DNA of 39,271 bases from Candidatus Krumholzibacteriia bacterium (GTDB taxonomy: Bacteria > Krumholzibacteriota > Krumholzibacteriia > WVZY01 > JAKEHA01): positions 1-39,271 of the forward strand of contig JAICFA010000003.1 of NCBI GenBank assembly GCA_025923935.1, given 5' to 3'. The position numbers and the translations under genes were made by a program. A model generated the notes under the pieces. That model was not told the origin of the DNA. It saw only the letters and a list, made by a program, of their open reading frames with translations, and did no database searches. Positions 1 through 9,428 of the stretch are shown here, piece by piece; within the stretch, counting starts at the first letter, position 1, and each line of letters opens with the position of its first letter.

Positions 1-260
1 GCCGGCCGGCCCGCGCGACCCCCCGTGGACCGCGTCTCTCGCCGCCGAATCCAGCCTTTGCGCTCCATACGTAGCAGATGTTGGCGTGCGCCTTCGTCGG
101 AAATGTGGCTATGGACGGCGAGCTCGGCGATGGTGGCCCCGCCGCGCTCGCGCATGTACAACAGCATGCCTCGGCAGGTATCGGACAGGGCCTCAATTGG
201 ACTACTCAAACAGCCTCCCGGCGACCAGACGCCCTCGGGGATCGGGTCGCATTTCTGCAC
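1..260 (-). CDS. Winged helix-turn-helix transcriptional regulator (ArsR/COG2345-like), N-terminal part only; runs off the left window edge
   Basis: Minus-strand reading from GTG at 260 (or TTG at 209): VQKCDPIPEGVWSPGGCLSSPIEALSDTCRGMLLYMRERGGATIAELAVHSHISDEGARQHLLRMERKGWIRRRETRSTGGRAGRPA..., a wHTH pattern ending in the 'GRPA' wing motif. Not in the supplied ORF track because it is open-ended. Confidence 0.6.
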   Translation of the reverse strand, partial: MQKCDPIPEGVWSPGGCLSSPIEALSDTCRGMLLYMRERGGATIAELAVHSHISDEGARQHLLRMERKGWIRRRETRSTGGRAGRP

Positions 261-384
261 AGGGGTCGGGTACGGCCAAAAGCGTATGCCTTTCACCCAG
301 TAAAATCTAGGTCAATATTAGCGCCAAGCTAAATCGAGGCGCCGTTTTCCGGGAGGGGAAAGCGGTTGTATACTCCGTGCGAGC

Positions 385-2031
385 ATGCGCATTGCCCTGG
401 TCCAAACCAACCCCGTCGTCGGCGACATCGAAGGCAACCTCGGGCGCGTCCAGCGCGCCCTCGATCGCGCGCGCGCCTCGCACGCCGATCTGGCGGTCTT
501 TCACGAGCTGGTTCTCAGCGGATATCCGCCGCAGGACCTGCTCGAGCGCCGCGATTTCATCGGCGAGTGCGAGACGGCGCTCGCCCGGCTCGTCGAGTTT
601 TCGTCCCGGCTCGGCGGCATGGGTATCGTGGTCGGCGTTCCGCTCCCGGCGCGCGCCGCTGCCGGCAAGACGGTCGCGAATAGCGCCGTGCTCATCGCTG
701 GCGGCCGCATGCTCCATCGCCACGACAAGCTCTTGCTTCCCACCTACGACGTGTTCGACGAGGCGCGCCATTTCGCCCCGGGCGAAAGCGCACAGCCCGT
801 TTCGTTCGGCGGCGAGAGGTTGGGCATCTCGGTGTGCGAGGACGCCTGGAACGATCCCGACTTGTGCCGGCCGGCGCTCTACCGCGTCGATCCCATCGCC
901 ATGCTCGCAAAAAAGGGCGCGTCTCTCATGATCAACATTTCTGCGTCGCCGTTTTCCGCCGGAAAAGAAGCTTTCCGCGCCGAGCTGGTGAAGAGCCACG
1001 CGCGCCGGCACCGCGTGCCGTTCATCATGGTCAACCAGGTGGGCGGCAACGACGAGCTCGTGTTCGACGGCTGCAGTTTGTTTGCGGACGCGAACGGCGA
1101 GCTGCGCGCGACACTGCCCGCGTTCCAAGAAGCGATGGAGATGGTGGACACCGCGACGGGCGCAGCGGAGGTGGTGCGCGCCCCGCTGCCCGAGCTCGAG
1201 AGCATCCAGCATGCGCTGGTATTGGGGCTGCGCGACTATTTCGCCAAGTGCGGGTTCACTCGCGCGGTGGTGGGGCTTTCCGGTGGGATCGATTCGGCGT
1301 TGGTGTTGTGCCTCGCGGCCGAAGCACTCGGTGCGGACAACGTGCTCGCCGTCGCCATGCCGTCGCCGTTTTCGTCGCCGCACAGTTTGGAGGATGCACG
1401 CGCGCTCGCGCACAACCTGGGTGTGCGCATCGAGGTGGTTCCCATCGAGGAGGCCATGAGCGCCTACGATCGCACGCTGGCGGGATTGTTGGCGGGCCAG
1501 CCCCGCGACGTCACCGAAGAGAACATCCAGGCGCGCATTCGCGGCAACGTGTTGATGGCGATCTCGAACAAATTCGGCCACATGGTGTTGTCGACCGGCA
1601 ACAAGAGCGAGCTCGCGGTGGGCTACTGCACGTTGTACGGCGACATGAGCGGCGGCTTGGCGCTCATCTCCGACGTTCCCAAGACCGCCGTGTACGCGCT
1701 GGCGCGGCGCATCAACGCGGCGCGCGCGGTGATTCCCGAGCGCATCCTGACGCGCGCACCCTCCGCCGAATTACGGCCCGATCAGAAAGACACCGATACC
1801 CTGCCGGCGTACGACGTGCTGGATCCGATACTCGACGCCTACATCGAGGACCGCAAGTCCATCGACGAGATCGTGGCCCTCGGCTTCGAGCGCGCCACCG
1901 TGGAATGGGTGGTCGCGGCCGTGCACAAGAACGAGTACAAGCGCAAGCAAGCCGCACCCGGCATCAAGGTGACATCGAAGGCGTTCGGGGTGGGCCGGCG
2001 CTTCCCGGTCGCGGCGCGCATGCGCGTGTAG
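385..2031 (+). CDS. nadE: Glutamine-dependent NAD+ synthetase (nitrilase-like amidase + NAD synthase)
   Basis: N-terminal nitrilase fold with VCEDAWNDPD; C-terminal GLSGGIDSAL P-loop, GNKSELAVGYCTLYGDMSGGLALISDVPKT. Confidence 0.97.
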   Translation: MRIALVQTNPVVGDIEGNLGRVQRALDRARASHADLAVFHELVLSGYPPQDLLERRDFIGECETALARLVEFSSRLGGMGIVVGVPLPARAAAGKTVANSAVLIAGGRMLHRHDKLLLPTYDVFDEARHFAPGESAQPVSFGGERLGISVCEDAWNDPDLCRPALYRVDPIAMLAKKGASLMINISASPFSAGKEAFRAELVKSHARRHRVPFIMVNQVGGNDELVFDGCSLFADANGELRATLPAFQEAMEMVDTATGAAEVVRAPLPELESIQHALVLGLRDYFAKCGFTRAVVGLSGGIDSALVLCLAAEALGADNVLAVAMPSPFSSPHSLEDARALAHNLGVRIEVVPIEEAMSAYDRTLAGLLAGQPRDVTEENIQARIRGNVLMAISNKFGHMVLSTGNKSELAVGYCTLYGDMSGGLALISDVPKTAVYALARRINAARAVIPERILTRAPSAELRPDQKDTDTLPAYDVLDPILDAYIEDRKSIDEIVALGFERATVEWVVAAVHKNEYKRKQAAPGIKVTSKAFGVGRRFPVAARMRV

Positions 2032-2034
2032 CGC

Positions 2035-2316
2035 ATGAGCGACCACGCGGCATTTCGTGCGTTGGTGAGCGGCCGCGTGCAAGGCGTGTTTTTTCGCGAC
2101 TCGACGCGGCGGCGCGCACAAGAGCTGCGACTCGCGGGCTGGGTGCGTAACTTGCCCGACGGTCGGGTGGAGGCGTATGCGGTCGGAACGCGCGACGCGT
2201 GCGAGGTACTGCTCGAGTTCTTGCGTACCGGTCCACCGCGTGCCAGCGTGACCCACGTCGACGTGAAATGGGAGTCTCCTGCGGCGCCGCTAGTGGGCGA
2301 GTTCGAGATTCGCTAG
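2035..2316 (+). CDS. Acylphosphatase
   Basis: 93 aa, VSGRVQGVFFRDSTRRRAQELRLAGWVRNLPDGRVEAYAVG matches the acylphosphatase signature. Confidence 0.95.
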   Translation: MSDHAAFRALVSGRVQGVFFRDSTRRRAQELRLAGWVRNLPDGRVEAYAVGTRDACEVLLEFLRTGPPRASVTHVDVKWESPAAPLVGEFEIR

Positions 2317-2714
2317 CCTTGAAAGGGCGCGATGGCGGAGATGAGATACTCGGGGAAGCGGCGCGCCCGCTTGCTTTCATCCATGCACGCATGGCGCGTG
2401 AATCCGGTCGCGATGATGTCGTTTCCGCGCCGCGCCACATAATCGAACGTAACCACACGGCTGCGAATTTCGCGCACGGTGGTTTCGACGGCGAGCACGT
2501 CGGCGTAGTCGGCGCCCAGCAGGAAGCGCGCGCCGTATTCGATGACGGGGAGGAGCACACCGCTTGCTTCCAGCTCTTTGTAAGGATGTCCGGCCTCGCG
2601 CAACAGCCCGGTGCGGCCGATTTCAAACCATAAGAGGTAGCTGGAATGATGGGCGACACCCATGCGGTCGGTTTCGGCATAACGAACCGATATCGTTTCC
2701 ATGTGCGTGCGCAT
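2313..2714 (-). CDS. Hotdog-fold acyl-CoA thioesterase (YbgC/4-hydroxybenzoyl-CoA thioesterase-like)
   Basis: MRTHMETISVRYAETDRMGVAHHSSYLLWFEIGRTGLLREAG; the longer ORF to 3071 is upstream extension into non-homologous sequence. Confidence 0.9.
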   Translation of the reverse strand: MRTHMETISVRYAETDRMGVAHHSSYLLWFEIGRTGLLREAGHPYKELEASGVLLPVIEYGARFLLGADYADVLAVETTVREIRSRVVTFDYVARRGNDIIATGFTRHACMDESKRARRFPEYLISAIAPFQG

Positions 2715-2824
2715 TACCGGACCGTACCAGAAAGCCGGTTTACAGCGCCAGGCCGGGTTGCATATAGTAGAAGGCGCCGCATTTCGCCGAACCGATAACC
2801 ATCGTTTCACATCGAGGAGTTCCG

Positions 2825-4378
2825 ATGCCCACGCCATTCGTGAATGAGCCGCTGTCCAATTTCGGCGACCCCGCCGTGGCGGCGAAGATGCAGCACGCCA
2901 TCGACGAGGTGCGCGCCGAGCTCGGCCGCGATTACCCGCTGGTGATCGACGGCGAAAAGATAAAGACCAACGCCACCATCGCGTCACTCGACCCGTCCAA
3001 CCCGGGTGCGATCGTCGGCCGCGTCTCCGAAGGATCCCGCGAGCACGCCGAGCGCGCGATGAACGCCGCACTTGCGCGCTTCCAGACGTGGCAGCACGTC
3101 GCCCCTGAAGAGCGCGCGTCCTATTTGTTCAAAGCGGCGAAGACGATTCGCGACCGCAAGTTCTACTACGCGGCCATTCTGGTGTTCGAAGTGGGAAAGA
3201 GCTGGGCGGAAGCCGACGCCGACGTCGCCGAGACCATCGACTTTTTGGAATTCTACGGCCGCGAAGCGCTCCGTTACGCCTCCGAGCAGCCTGTCACCAA
3301 GATCGACGGCGAAGACAATGCGCTGGTGTACATCCCGCTGGGTGTGGGCGCGGTGATTCCGCCCTGGAATTTCCCGATGGCCATCATGGCGGGTATGACG
3401 ACCGCCGCCATTGTGACCGGCAACACGGTGGTGCTGAAACCGTCGAGCGATTCGCCGGTGATCGCGGCCAAATTCGTCGATCTGTTGCACGAAGTCGGTC
3501 TGCCGGGCGGTGTGGTGAATTTCGTCCCCGGTGGTGGCGGCGAAGTGGGTGGCTATCTGGTCTCGCATCCGAAAACTCGTTTCATCGCGTTCACCGGATC
3601 GAAAGAAGTCGGACTGCACATCAATCAGGAAGCTGCCACACCGCGCAAGGGACAGATCTGGATCAAGCGCGCGGTATTGGAAATGGGTGGCAAGGACTCC
3701 ATCGTCGTCGACGACGACGTCGATCTGGACGAAGCGGTCAAGGGCGTGGTCGCCTCCGCCTTCGGGTTCCAAGGGCAGAAGTGCTCGGCGTGCTCGCGTG
3801 CCATCGTGCACGATAAAGTCTACGACGCGTTCGTGTCGCGCTTGGTGCCGCTGGTGAACGCCATCAAGCAAGGCCCGCCCGCGGAATCGAAGGACAATTA
3901 CATGGGTCCGGTGGTGAACGAGAAAGCTGCCAACGACATTCTGGGTTACATCGAGACCGGAAAGGCGGAGGGCAAGCTCCTCGCCGGCGGCATGCGCGCG
4001 GCGGGCGAGGGTTATTTCATCCAGCCCACCGTCTTCGGCGACATTCCGCCCGACGCCACGATCTCGCAGGAGGAAATCTTCGGGCCGGTGCTGGCGCTCA
4101 TCCGTGCGAAGGACTTCGACGACGCGCTGAAAATCGCGAATAACACCGAGTTCGGATTGACGGGCGCGGTGTATTCCAACAATCGCGACCATCTGGAGCG
4201 CGCGCGCCGCGAGTTCCACGTCGGCAATTTGTACTTCAATCGCAAGTGCACCGGTGCCATGGTCGGTGTCCATCCCTTCGGGGGCTTCAACATGTCGGGC
4301 ACCGACAGCAAGGCGGGCGGACGGGACTACTTGTTGTTGTTCATGCAGGCCAAGGCGATGTCGGAAAAGATACGGTGA
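2825..4378 (+). CDS. L-glutamate gamma-semialdehyde dehydrogenase / aldehyde dehydrogenase (RocA/PruA-type)
   Basis: 517 aa, IPPWNFPMAIMAGMTTAAIVTGNTVVLKPSSDSPV, LEMGGKDSIVVDDD, FGFQGQKCSACSRAIVH, EEIFGPVLALIRA; no PutA domain. Confidence 0.92.
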   Translation: MPTPFVNEPLSNFGDPAVAAKMQHAIDEVRAELGRDYPLVIDGEKIKTNATIASLDPSNPGAIVGRVSEGSREHAERAMNAALARFQTWQHVAPEERASYLFKAAKTIRDRKFYYAAILVFEVGKSWAEADADVAETIDFLEFYGREALRYASEQPVTKIDGEDNALVYIPLGVGAVIPPWNFPMAIMAGMTTAAIVTGNTVVLKPSSDSPVIAAKFVDLLHEVGLPGGVVNFVPGGGGEVGGYLVSHPKTRFIAFTGSKEVGLHINQEAATPRKGQIWIKRAVLEMGGKDSIVVDDDVDLDEAVKGVVASAFGFQGQKCSACSRAIVHDKVYDAFVSRLVPLVNAIKQGPPAESKDNYMGPVVNEKAANDILGYIETGKAEGKLLAGGMRAAGEGYFIQPTVFGDIPPDATISQEEIFGPVLALIRAKDFDDALKIANNTEFGLTGAVYSNNRDHLERARREFHVGNLYFNRKCTGAMVGVHPFGGFNMSGTDSKAGGRDYLLLFMQAKAMSEKIR

Positions 4379-5667
4379 CGAATGCCGTGACGCGCGGCAC
4401 GGCGTGGGCCGTGATGCTAGTGGTGGCCGCGGTGGCGCGGCTGGTCTTCGCCGGTGCCGTGGTGGGACTCGACGCACCGCTCAAGGGCGACGAAGCCGAC
4501 TATCACGCCATCGCGGTGAATGTGCTGCACGGGGACGGATTCGCGTCCGGTGATGGATTCGCCACCGCGCGCCGGCCTCCCGCATACCCCATATTTCTGG
4601 CGAGTGTGTACGCCGTCGCGGGAGAGAGTCCACGCGCGGGGCGGGTGGTGCAAGCACTCCTCGGTGTCGCGGTAGTGGCGCTAACCGGACTGGTGGCGCG
4701 GCGCTTCTTCGGTTCGACGGTCGCATTCTTGGCTGCCGCACTCGCGGCTCTCAATCCGTTTCTGATTTTCATTTCCGGCTACCTGCTCACCGAAAATCTC
4801 TATCTCTTGTGCTTGCTCGGCGCGCTTCTCGTCGCGCACGCCCCGCGGGGGTGGACGTCGTCGCGCACGCGCGCTGTGCTGGCCGGGATTCTGCTCGGTG
4901 TCGCGACCCTCGCGCGTCCCACTGGACTTCCCATGTTCGAGTGGATGGTGGCGATGGTGCTCTTGCTCGCGGAGTCTTCGTGGCGAATGCGCATCGCGCG
5001 CGCGGCATTGGCCGTGGCGGCATTCGCGCTCGTCTTGATGCCTTGGTACGCGCGCAATGCCTCGGTAGTTGGTGGCTGGGTGCTCACTACCCACGGCGGC
5101 ATCACCTTCCTGCAAGGCAACAACGAGCGGGTGGCGCAGGAGCCCGGTTGGCGCGGCGGCGCGGCTCCGTTGGACGTTCTCCCTCGTATCGACGAGCTCT
5201 CGAAGATGGACGAGCTCGCGCGCGACCGGCTTGCGTGGGAACTGGGCCGCACCTATTTGCGCACGCACCCAGGTGACGTGCCCAGGCTGGTGCTGTGGAA
5301 GATGGTGCGTTACTGGCGGCTCAAGAGTGACATGGGCCTGAGTGGAATTCGTAGCGGCTGGTGGTTCAACAAGGACTCGGCGCTGGGACGCTTCGCCGCC
5401 AATGTCGACGTGGGATTCGTGTACGCGGTGGTCGTGCTGCCGCTTTTCGTGTTAGGACTGGTGATCACGCGGCGGCGATGGCGCGAGCTTTCGTTATTGT
5501 ACGGCGTCCTCATCGTCCACACCGCGGTAGCAGCGGTTTTCTACGGCTCGCTGCGCTCGCGCATTCCCATCGAGCCCGTCATGTGCATGTTCGCCGCGTC
5601 GGCCGCCTTCGTGCTCGCGCGGCGCTTCACGAGGCCGCTGCGCGCCAGCCCGACGACGAACATGTAA
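4375..5667 (+). CDS. Polytopic GT-C-type glycosyltransferase (ArnT/PMT family, GT39/83-like)
   Basis: GTG start overlapping upstream stop; KGDEADYHAIAVNVLHGDGFASG...RRPPAYPIFLASVYAVAGESPRAGRVVQALLG plus many hydrophobic helices. Confidence 0.82.
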   Translation: MTNAVTRGTAWAVMLVVAAVARLVFAGAVVGLDAPLKGDEADYHAIAVNVLHGDGFASGDGFATARRPPAYPIFLASVYAVAGESPRAGRVVQALLGVAVVALTGLVARRFFGSTVAFLAAALAALNPFLIFISGYLLTENLYLLCLLGALLVAHAPRGWTSSRTRAVLAGILLGVATLARPTGLPMFEWMVAMVLLLAESSWRMRIARAALAVAAFALVLMPWYARNASVVGGWVLTTHGGITFLQGNNERVAQEPGWRGGAAPLDVLPRIDELSKMDELARDRLAWELGRTYLRTHPGDVPRLVLWKMVRYWRLKSDMGLSGIRSGWWFNKDSALGRFAANVDVGFVYAVVVLPLFVLGLVITRRRWRELSLLYGVLIVHTAVAAVFYGSLRSRIPIEPVMCMFAASAAFVLARRFTRPLRASPTTNM

Positions 5668-6840
5668 GCGAGAAATACTTCGCTGTCGTCGATATTGTTT
5701 TCGGTGAGTGAGCCCGCCAGCACTGCCGCCGTCACCGCCAGCGCCCCCGCGGCATAGTGCCGCTCGAGCGATCCTTTCGCCGCCCGCCGTACCCGTCCGA
5801 TGAGCATAGCCACCAATGCCGCGAAATACGCCACCAGCGGAACGAAGCCCAGCAGTCCGCGCGTCGCCAACACGTGCAGGAACACGTTGTGCGAGTCGAC
5901 GGTGGTGCGCGCCGCGCGGCCCTGCAAGCGCAGTGCTGCTTCCGTCGAATAGTCGCCCATGCCCACGCCGAGGAGCGGGTGGTCGAGGAACATGTGCCAC
6001 GACATGTCCCACAACACTAGCCGCGTGCCGACGTTGCGGTCCGGCTCCGACGTCGCCATGGTGGTGACCGCAATGGTGCGCCCTTGGTCGCGCGCGTAGA
6101 ACAGCGTGAACGCAACTAGGATCGCGACGCCGAGGATCCCGGCCGCCGCCACGGTACGGCTGCGGAGCGTGACCGCGAGCACCGCGACGCCGGCGAACAG
6201 TGCCAGCCACGCGCCCCGCGTCATGGTGAACAACAATGCCGCAAACTCGGCGACGAGGATGACGACCAACAAGCGCCGTCCGCGTCCGATGCGCGACGTG
6301 GCTGCCATGGCCGCGTGCAACACGATCATTTGATAGAGCACGCCCGCGAAGGTGGTGGTGTACAGCGTTCCGCCCACGCGGTGCTCGGCGGCGATGCGTA
6401 TCGGGCCAAGCTCGATGCCGCCCGCGCGCTGCAAGAAGGCAAGACCGCACGCCAAGGCACTCGACGCGGCCAGCGTCCAAAAGGCGGCGTCGCGCACACG
6501 CACACGGGCAATGTGTCCGCCCACCAAAAAACACACCGCCAGCTGCCAGTACGATTTCCAATCCTTGAAGGCGCGCGCCGTGTCGTCCGACATGAGCACC
6601 GACGGGAGCGCGGAGAGCACGAGCACGAGGGATGCGAGCAAGAATCGGTCGCGCGTGGCGGTGTCGGACGCGTCGTTGCGTGGACTCCCGGCGAACTTCC
6701 ACAGCATCCACGCCAGCAATGCCAGGCCCAGCGACGCATTCACGCCGGCGATACCGAAGGGAATGAAAAAGGCGAGGCAAACGAAGGCGATCTGAAACAG
6801 ACGGTCGGAGAGGGCGGCCAGGCGCGGTGACACGCGCATG
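5541..6840 (-). CDS. O-antigen ligase/polymerase family membrane protein (WaaL/Wzy-like)
   Basis: MRVSPRLAALSDRLFQIAFVCLAFFIPFGIAG..., MTRGAWLALFAGVAVLAV, MFLDHPLLGVGMGDYSTEA...DSHNVFLHVLATRGLLGFVPLVAYF. Confidence 0.88.
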
Positions 6841-6841
6841 T

Positions 6842-7753
6842 CTAGATGCGAACGGCGAGCGAGACGCGGTGCGTATTGCCCAGCGCTTCGTCGTCGTCGA
6901 TGCTGGCGCCGTAGTGCAGCGAAAGCCGGTCGACTTTCACGCTCACGCCGAAGGAAGGAATGGTGCGCGGCTCGGTAGAGGATAGCCACGAGACGCCGCC
7001 GCGCAGTGCGACGTGCGAGAAGAAGTACTCGGTCTCGGCGCCCACCGACATGCGCGCCCAGTTGCCGTAGCTGCGCACGACGTCCGCCGCCAACGCCAAC
7101 GGTCCACTTTTCCGGGCGACACCGATAATGTACTCCGGCTCCTTCTTGTAGTCGTGGCCGTCGTCGAAGTTGTAACGCGAGAAGAGATCACGTCCCACTA
7201 GCGCCACCCGCCATTTTTGCGAGAGGGAAAGGGTGCCGCCAAAGTCGACGGAGGTCCCCCAGGCGTCGAAACCATCGACACCGCTGGACGACATGAACGC
7301 CGAGATCCCCAATCCGAACGATACCAACGGCTCGGGGGTGAACGCGTACGCGATCCGCAAATAATTTTCGCTGTAGGTCTCGTCGCCGGCGACGTCGGCG
7401 CTGAAGTTGGTCAGCATCGCACCCGCCGCGTGGGTGGCCGCACCGGTTTCCTGTCGCGATCGTGTCAGCGGCATCGCGTACACCAGCTGCGACTGTCCCG
7501 CCGAGACCCCTTCCATGAGCTGCAAGTACGACGCGCCCACCACGCGTCCCGCATGCGCAATTCCCGCCGGGTTCCAGTCGACCGCGCTTTCATCGTCCGC
7601 GACGGCGATGAAGGCACCGCCCATGCCCCACGCGCGCGCACCATACGCGGGCAGTTTGAAAGCGCCTCCCTGCGACGACTCCGCCGCGGCGCGGCCCGCC
7701 AGAGCAATCGCGAACGCGAGAACGACAGCGATGATGCGGATGCGCGGCGTCAT
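6842..7753 (-). CDS. PorV/PorQ-family (UPF0164-like) outer-membrane beta-barrel protein
   Basis: Signal peptide then GGAFKLPAYGARAWGMGGAFIAVADDESAVDWNPAGIAHAGRVVGASYLQLMEGV; repeated barrel-like strands; aromatic/basic C-terminal strand. Confidence 0.85.
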   Translation of the reverse strand: MTPRIRIIAVVLAFAIALAGRAAAESSQGGAFKLPAYGARAWGMGGAFIAVADDESAVDWNPAGIAHAGRVVGASYLQLMEGVSAGQSQLVYAMPLTRSRQETGAATHAAGAMLTNFSADVAGDETYSENYLRIAYAFTPEPLVSFGLGISAFMSSSGVDGFDAWGTSVDFGGTLSLSQKWRVALVGRDLFSRYNFDDGHDYKKEPEYIIGVARKSGPLALAADVVRSYGNWARMSVGAETEYFFSHVALRGGVSWLSSTEPRTIPSFGVSVKVDRLSLHYGASIDDDEALGNTHRVSLAVRI

Positions 7754-9402
7754 TGCGCGTTCGGGTCGTAAAGGAACACTTCGCGGAAGATGTCGCGCGA
7801 GCCGTCGCCATATTCGACCGCGGCCACGGCGATAAGCGGCCCTTTTTTCACGTCGATGCCGCTGCCGTTCACCCCGTCCCAAGGAAACGCATAGTATTGC
7901 CGGGCCGAGTTGTCCTCGAGAATCTTCACAATTTGACCCGTCATGTCGAAAACGCGCAGCGTGCAGCGGCTGGCGGTGCGGGTGGCATTGACGTCGAAAG
8001 CGTCGCCCGGGCGGAATGGTGCCCGCGTAAACAACCCCGCGCCGGTGTCGAAGTTGATCGTCAAGGTGTTGGAGCGCGGGCTCACGTTCATCGCGCCGTC
8101 GCGCAGCGTGGCGTAGATCTCGTTGCGGCCGGGCAACAACTCGAGGTCGAGCGCGAAGTCGTCGGCGATCACCGTCGACACCGAATCCACCAAGGCACCG
8201 TTGCGGTACACGCGTACGAAGGAGCCGTTGTCGCCCCCGTCGCTCGCGTGTCCGGAGAGCGGATACCGGCTGGTGTTCCAGGTGCTCGGCGCCGGGTCCA
8301 GGGTGGGTGGTGGCGGCGAGGTGAGGTCGAAGGTGAAGTTGAACACGTACGTCGCGGGCCGGCCGAAGCTATCGGTCGCGCGAAACTCAACCGAGTGCAG
8401 GCCCTGCGTCGTGAACGAATCCGCCAGCGGGATCGCAAAGCGCAGCTCATCGTCGATAACCGTCGCCCCCGTTACAAGCTGGTAGGGGCGATTCGTCGCA
8501 TAGCGAACCGCGAGCGAATCCACGCCGTTACGGTCGAAGGCAAACCCGTGCAAACTGTCGGGAACCACGGCGACCGAAACATTCTCTGCAAGACTGGTGA
8601 TTGTCACGCTAGGCGGGCGCGTGTCGACGTCGAAATGATACCTCGTGGTGTCGACGAGGCCAGCCACGTCCGCCAGCGTCAGCTTCACCGCGAATTCTCC
8701 GTCTGCGGGTGGAGTGGTTTCGGCGGTCGCGTTCCAGGTCAGCACATAATTACCGTTCTGACCTGCGAATGGTGGTGAGGTGATGAGCGAAACCGGTGTC
8801 ACCCGCGCGCCGCCCGGTGCAAAAAATTCGCTGCGCAGTTCGTCGGGAACACGCCCTGTGACCACCGGCGATGCATTGGCCACGGTGAACGAAACATTGA
8901 CCGATTGGGCCGCGCTGGGTGCACCGGGTGCATAGGGATTGGGGAGCACGCTCAGGATGTGAATCGAGGGAGCGGTGACGTCGACAAAGATGGGGAGCGA
9001 CGACACCGAATCGGGGTTTGCGCCGGTGCTCGCGTACAGCGTCACGAGGTACATGCCCTCGGGCACCAACGAATCATTGTCGCGCCGGCCGTCCCAAAAA
9101 TACTCCTGCTCCGCCGTCCCCTCCGGGCCCAGCGCTTTCAATGTCCGCACCGGTGTGATCGAGTCGGCCGCATACACGATGAGCGATGCCTCCGCCGCGG
9201 CCGAAAGCCGGTAGCGGATGCGGGATTCGTCCTGGGTACCGTCGCCGTTGGGCGAGATCGCGTTCTGCGCATCGAAGCGCGTCACGATGGTCTGCGCGCG
9301 CGCGATCGGTGCCAACAGCGCGGCCAAGAGAACACCGGCGATGATCGGGATGGGGAATCGAATCAAGCGACTACCTTGAAACTCGGGGGGTGTGCACAAC
9401 AA
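7750..9402 (-). CDS. Exported FlgD/Ig-domain protein (gliding-motility/T9SS-cargo-like)
   Basis: Hydrophobic N-terminal signal; ISPNGDGTQDESRIRYRLSAAAEASLIVYAADS...YFWDGRRDNDSLVPEGMYLVTLYAS; C-terminal CTLRVFDMTGQIVKILED...FPWDGVNGSGIDVKKGPLIAVAAVEYGDG. Confidence 0.82.
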   Translation of the reverse strand: MLCTPPEFQGSRLIRFPIPIIAGVLLAALLAPIARAQTIVTRFDAQNAISPNGDGTQDESRIRYRLSAAAEASLIVYAADSITPVRTLKALGPEGTAEQEYFWDGRRDNDSLVPEGMYLVTLYASTGANPDSVSSLPIFVDVTAPSIHILSVLPNPYAPGAPSAAQSVNVSFTVANASPVVTGRVPDELRSEFFAPGGARVTPVSLITSPPFAGQNGNYVLTWNATAETTPPADGEFAVKLTLADVAGLVDTTRYHFDVDTRPPSVTITSLAENVSVAVVPDSLHGFAFDRNGVDSLAVRYATNRPYQLVTGATVIDDELRFAIPLADSFTTQGLHSVEFRATDSFGRPATYVFNFTFDLTSPPPPTLDPAPSTWNTSRYPLSGHASDGGDNGSFVRVYRNGALVDSVSTVIADDFALDLELLPGRNEIYATLRDGAMNVSPRSNTLTINFDTGAGLFTRAPFRPGDAFDVNATRTASRCTLRVFDMTGQIVKILEDNSARQYYAFPWDGVNGSGIDVKKGPLIAVAAVEYGDGSRDIFREVFLYDPNAQ

Positions 9403-9428
9403 GAAGTATCACGGCAAGCGCGCCGCGG

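Noticed and set aside
307-1581. 424-aa minus-strand ORF opposite nadE
   Set aside because: Arg/His/Ala-rich low-complexity translation typical of a GC-rich shadow ORF; nadE on the plus strand is unambiguous.
3709-3724. Perfect palindrome tcgtcgtcgacgacga in the aldehyde dehydrogenase gene
   Set aside because: Arises from GTC/GAC codons for a VVDDDVD stretch; no regulatory context.
2984-4477. 497-aa minus-strand ORF opposite the aldehyde dehydrogenase
   Set aside because: Shadow ORF with no family motifs; the plus strand encodes a complete ALDH.
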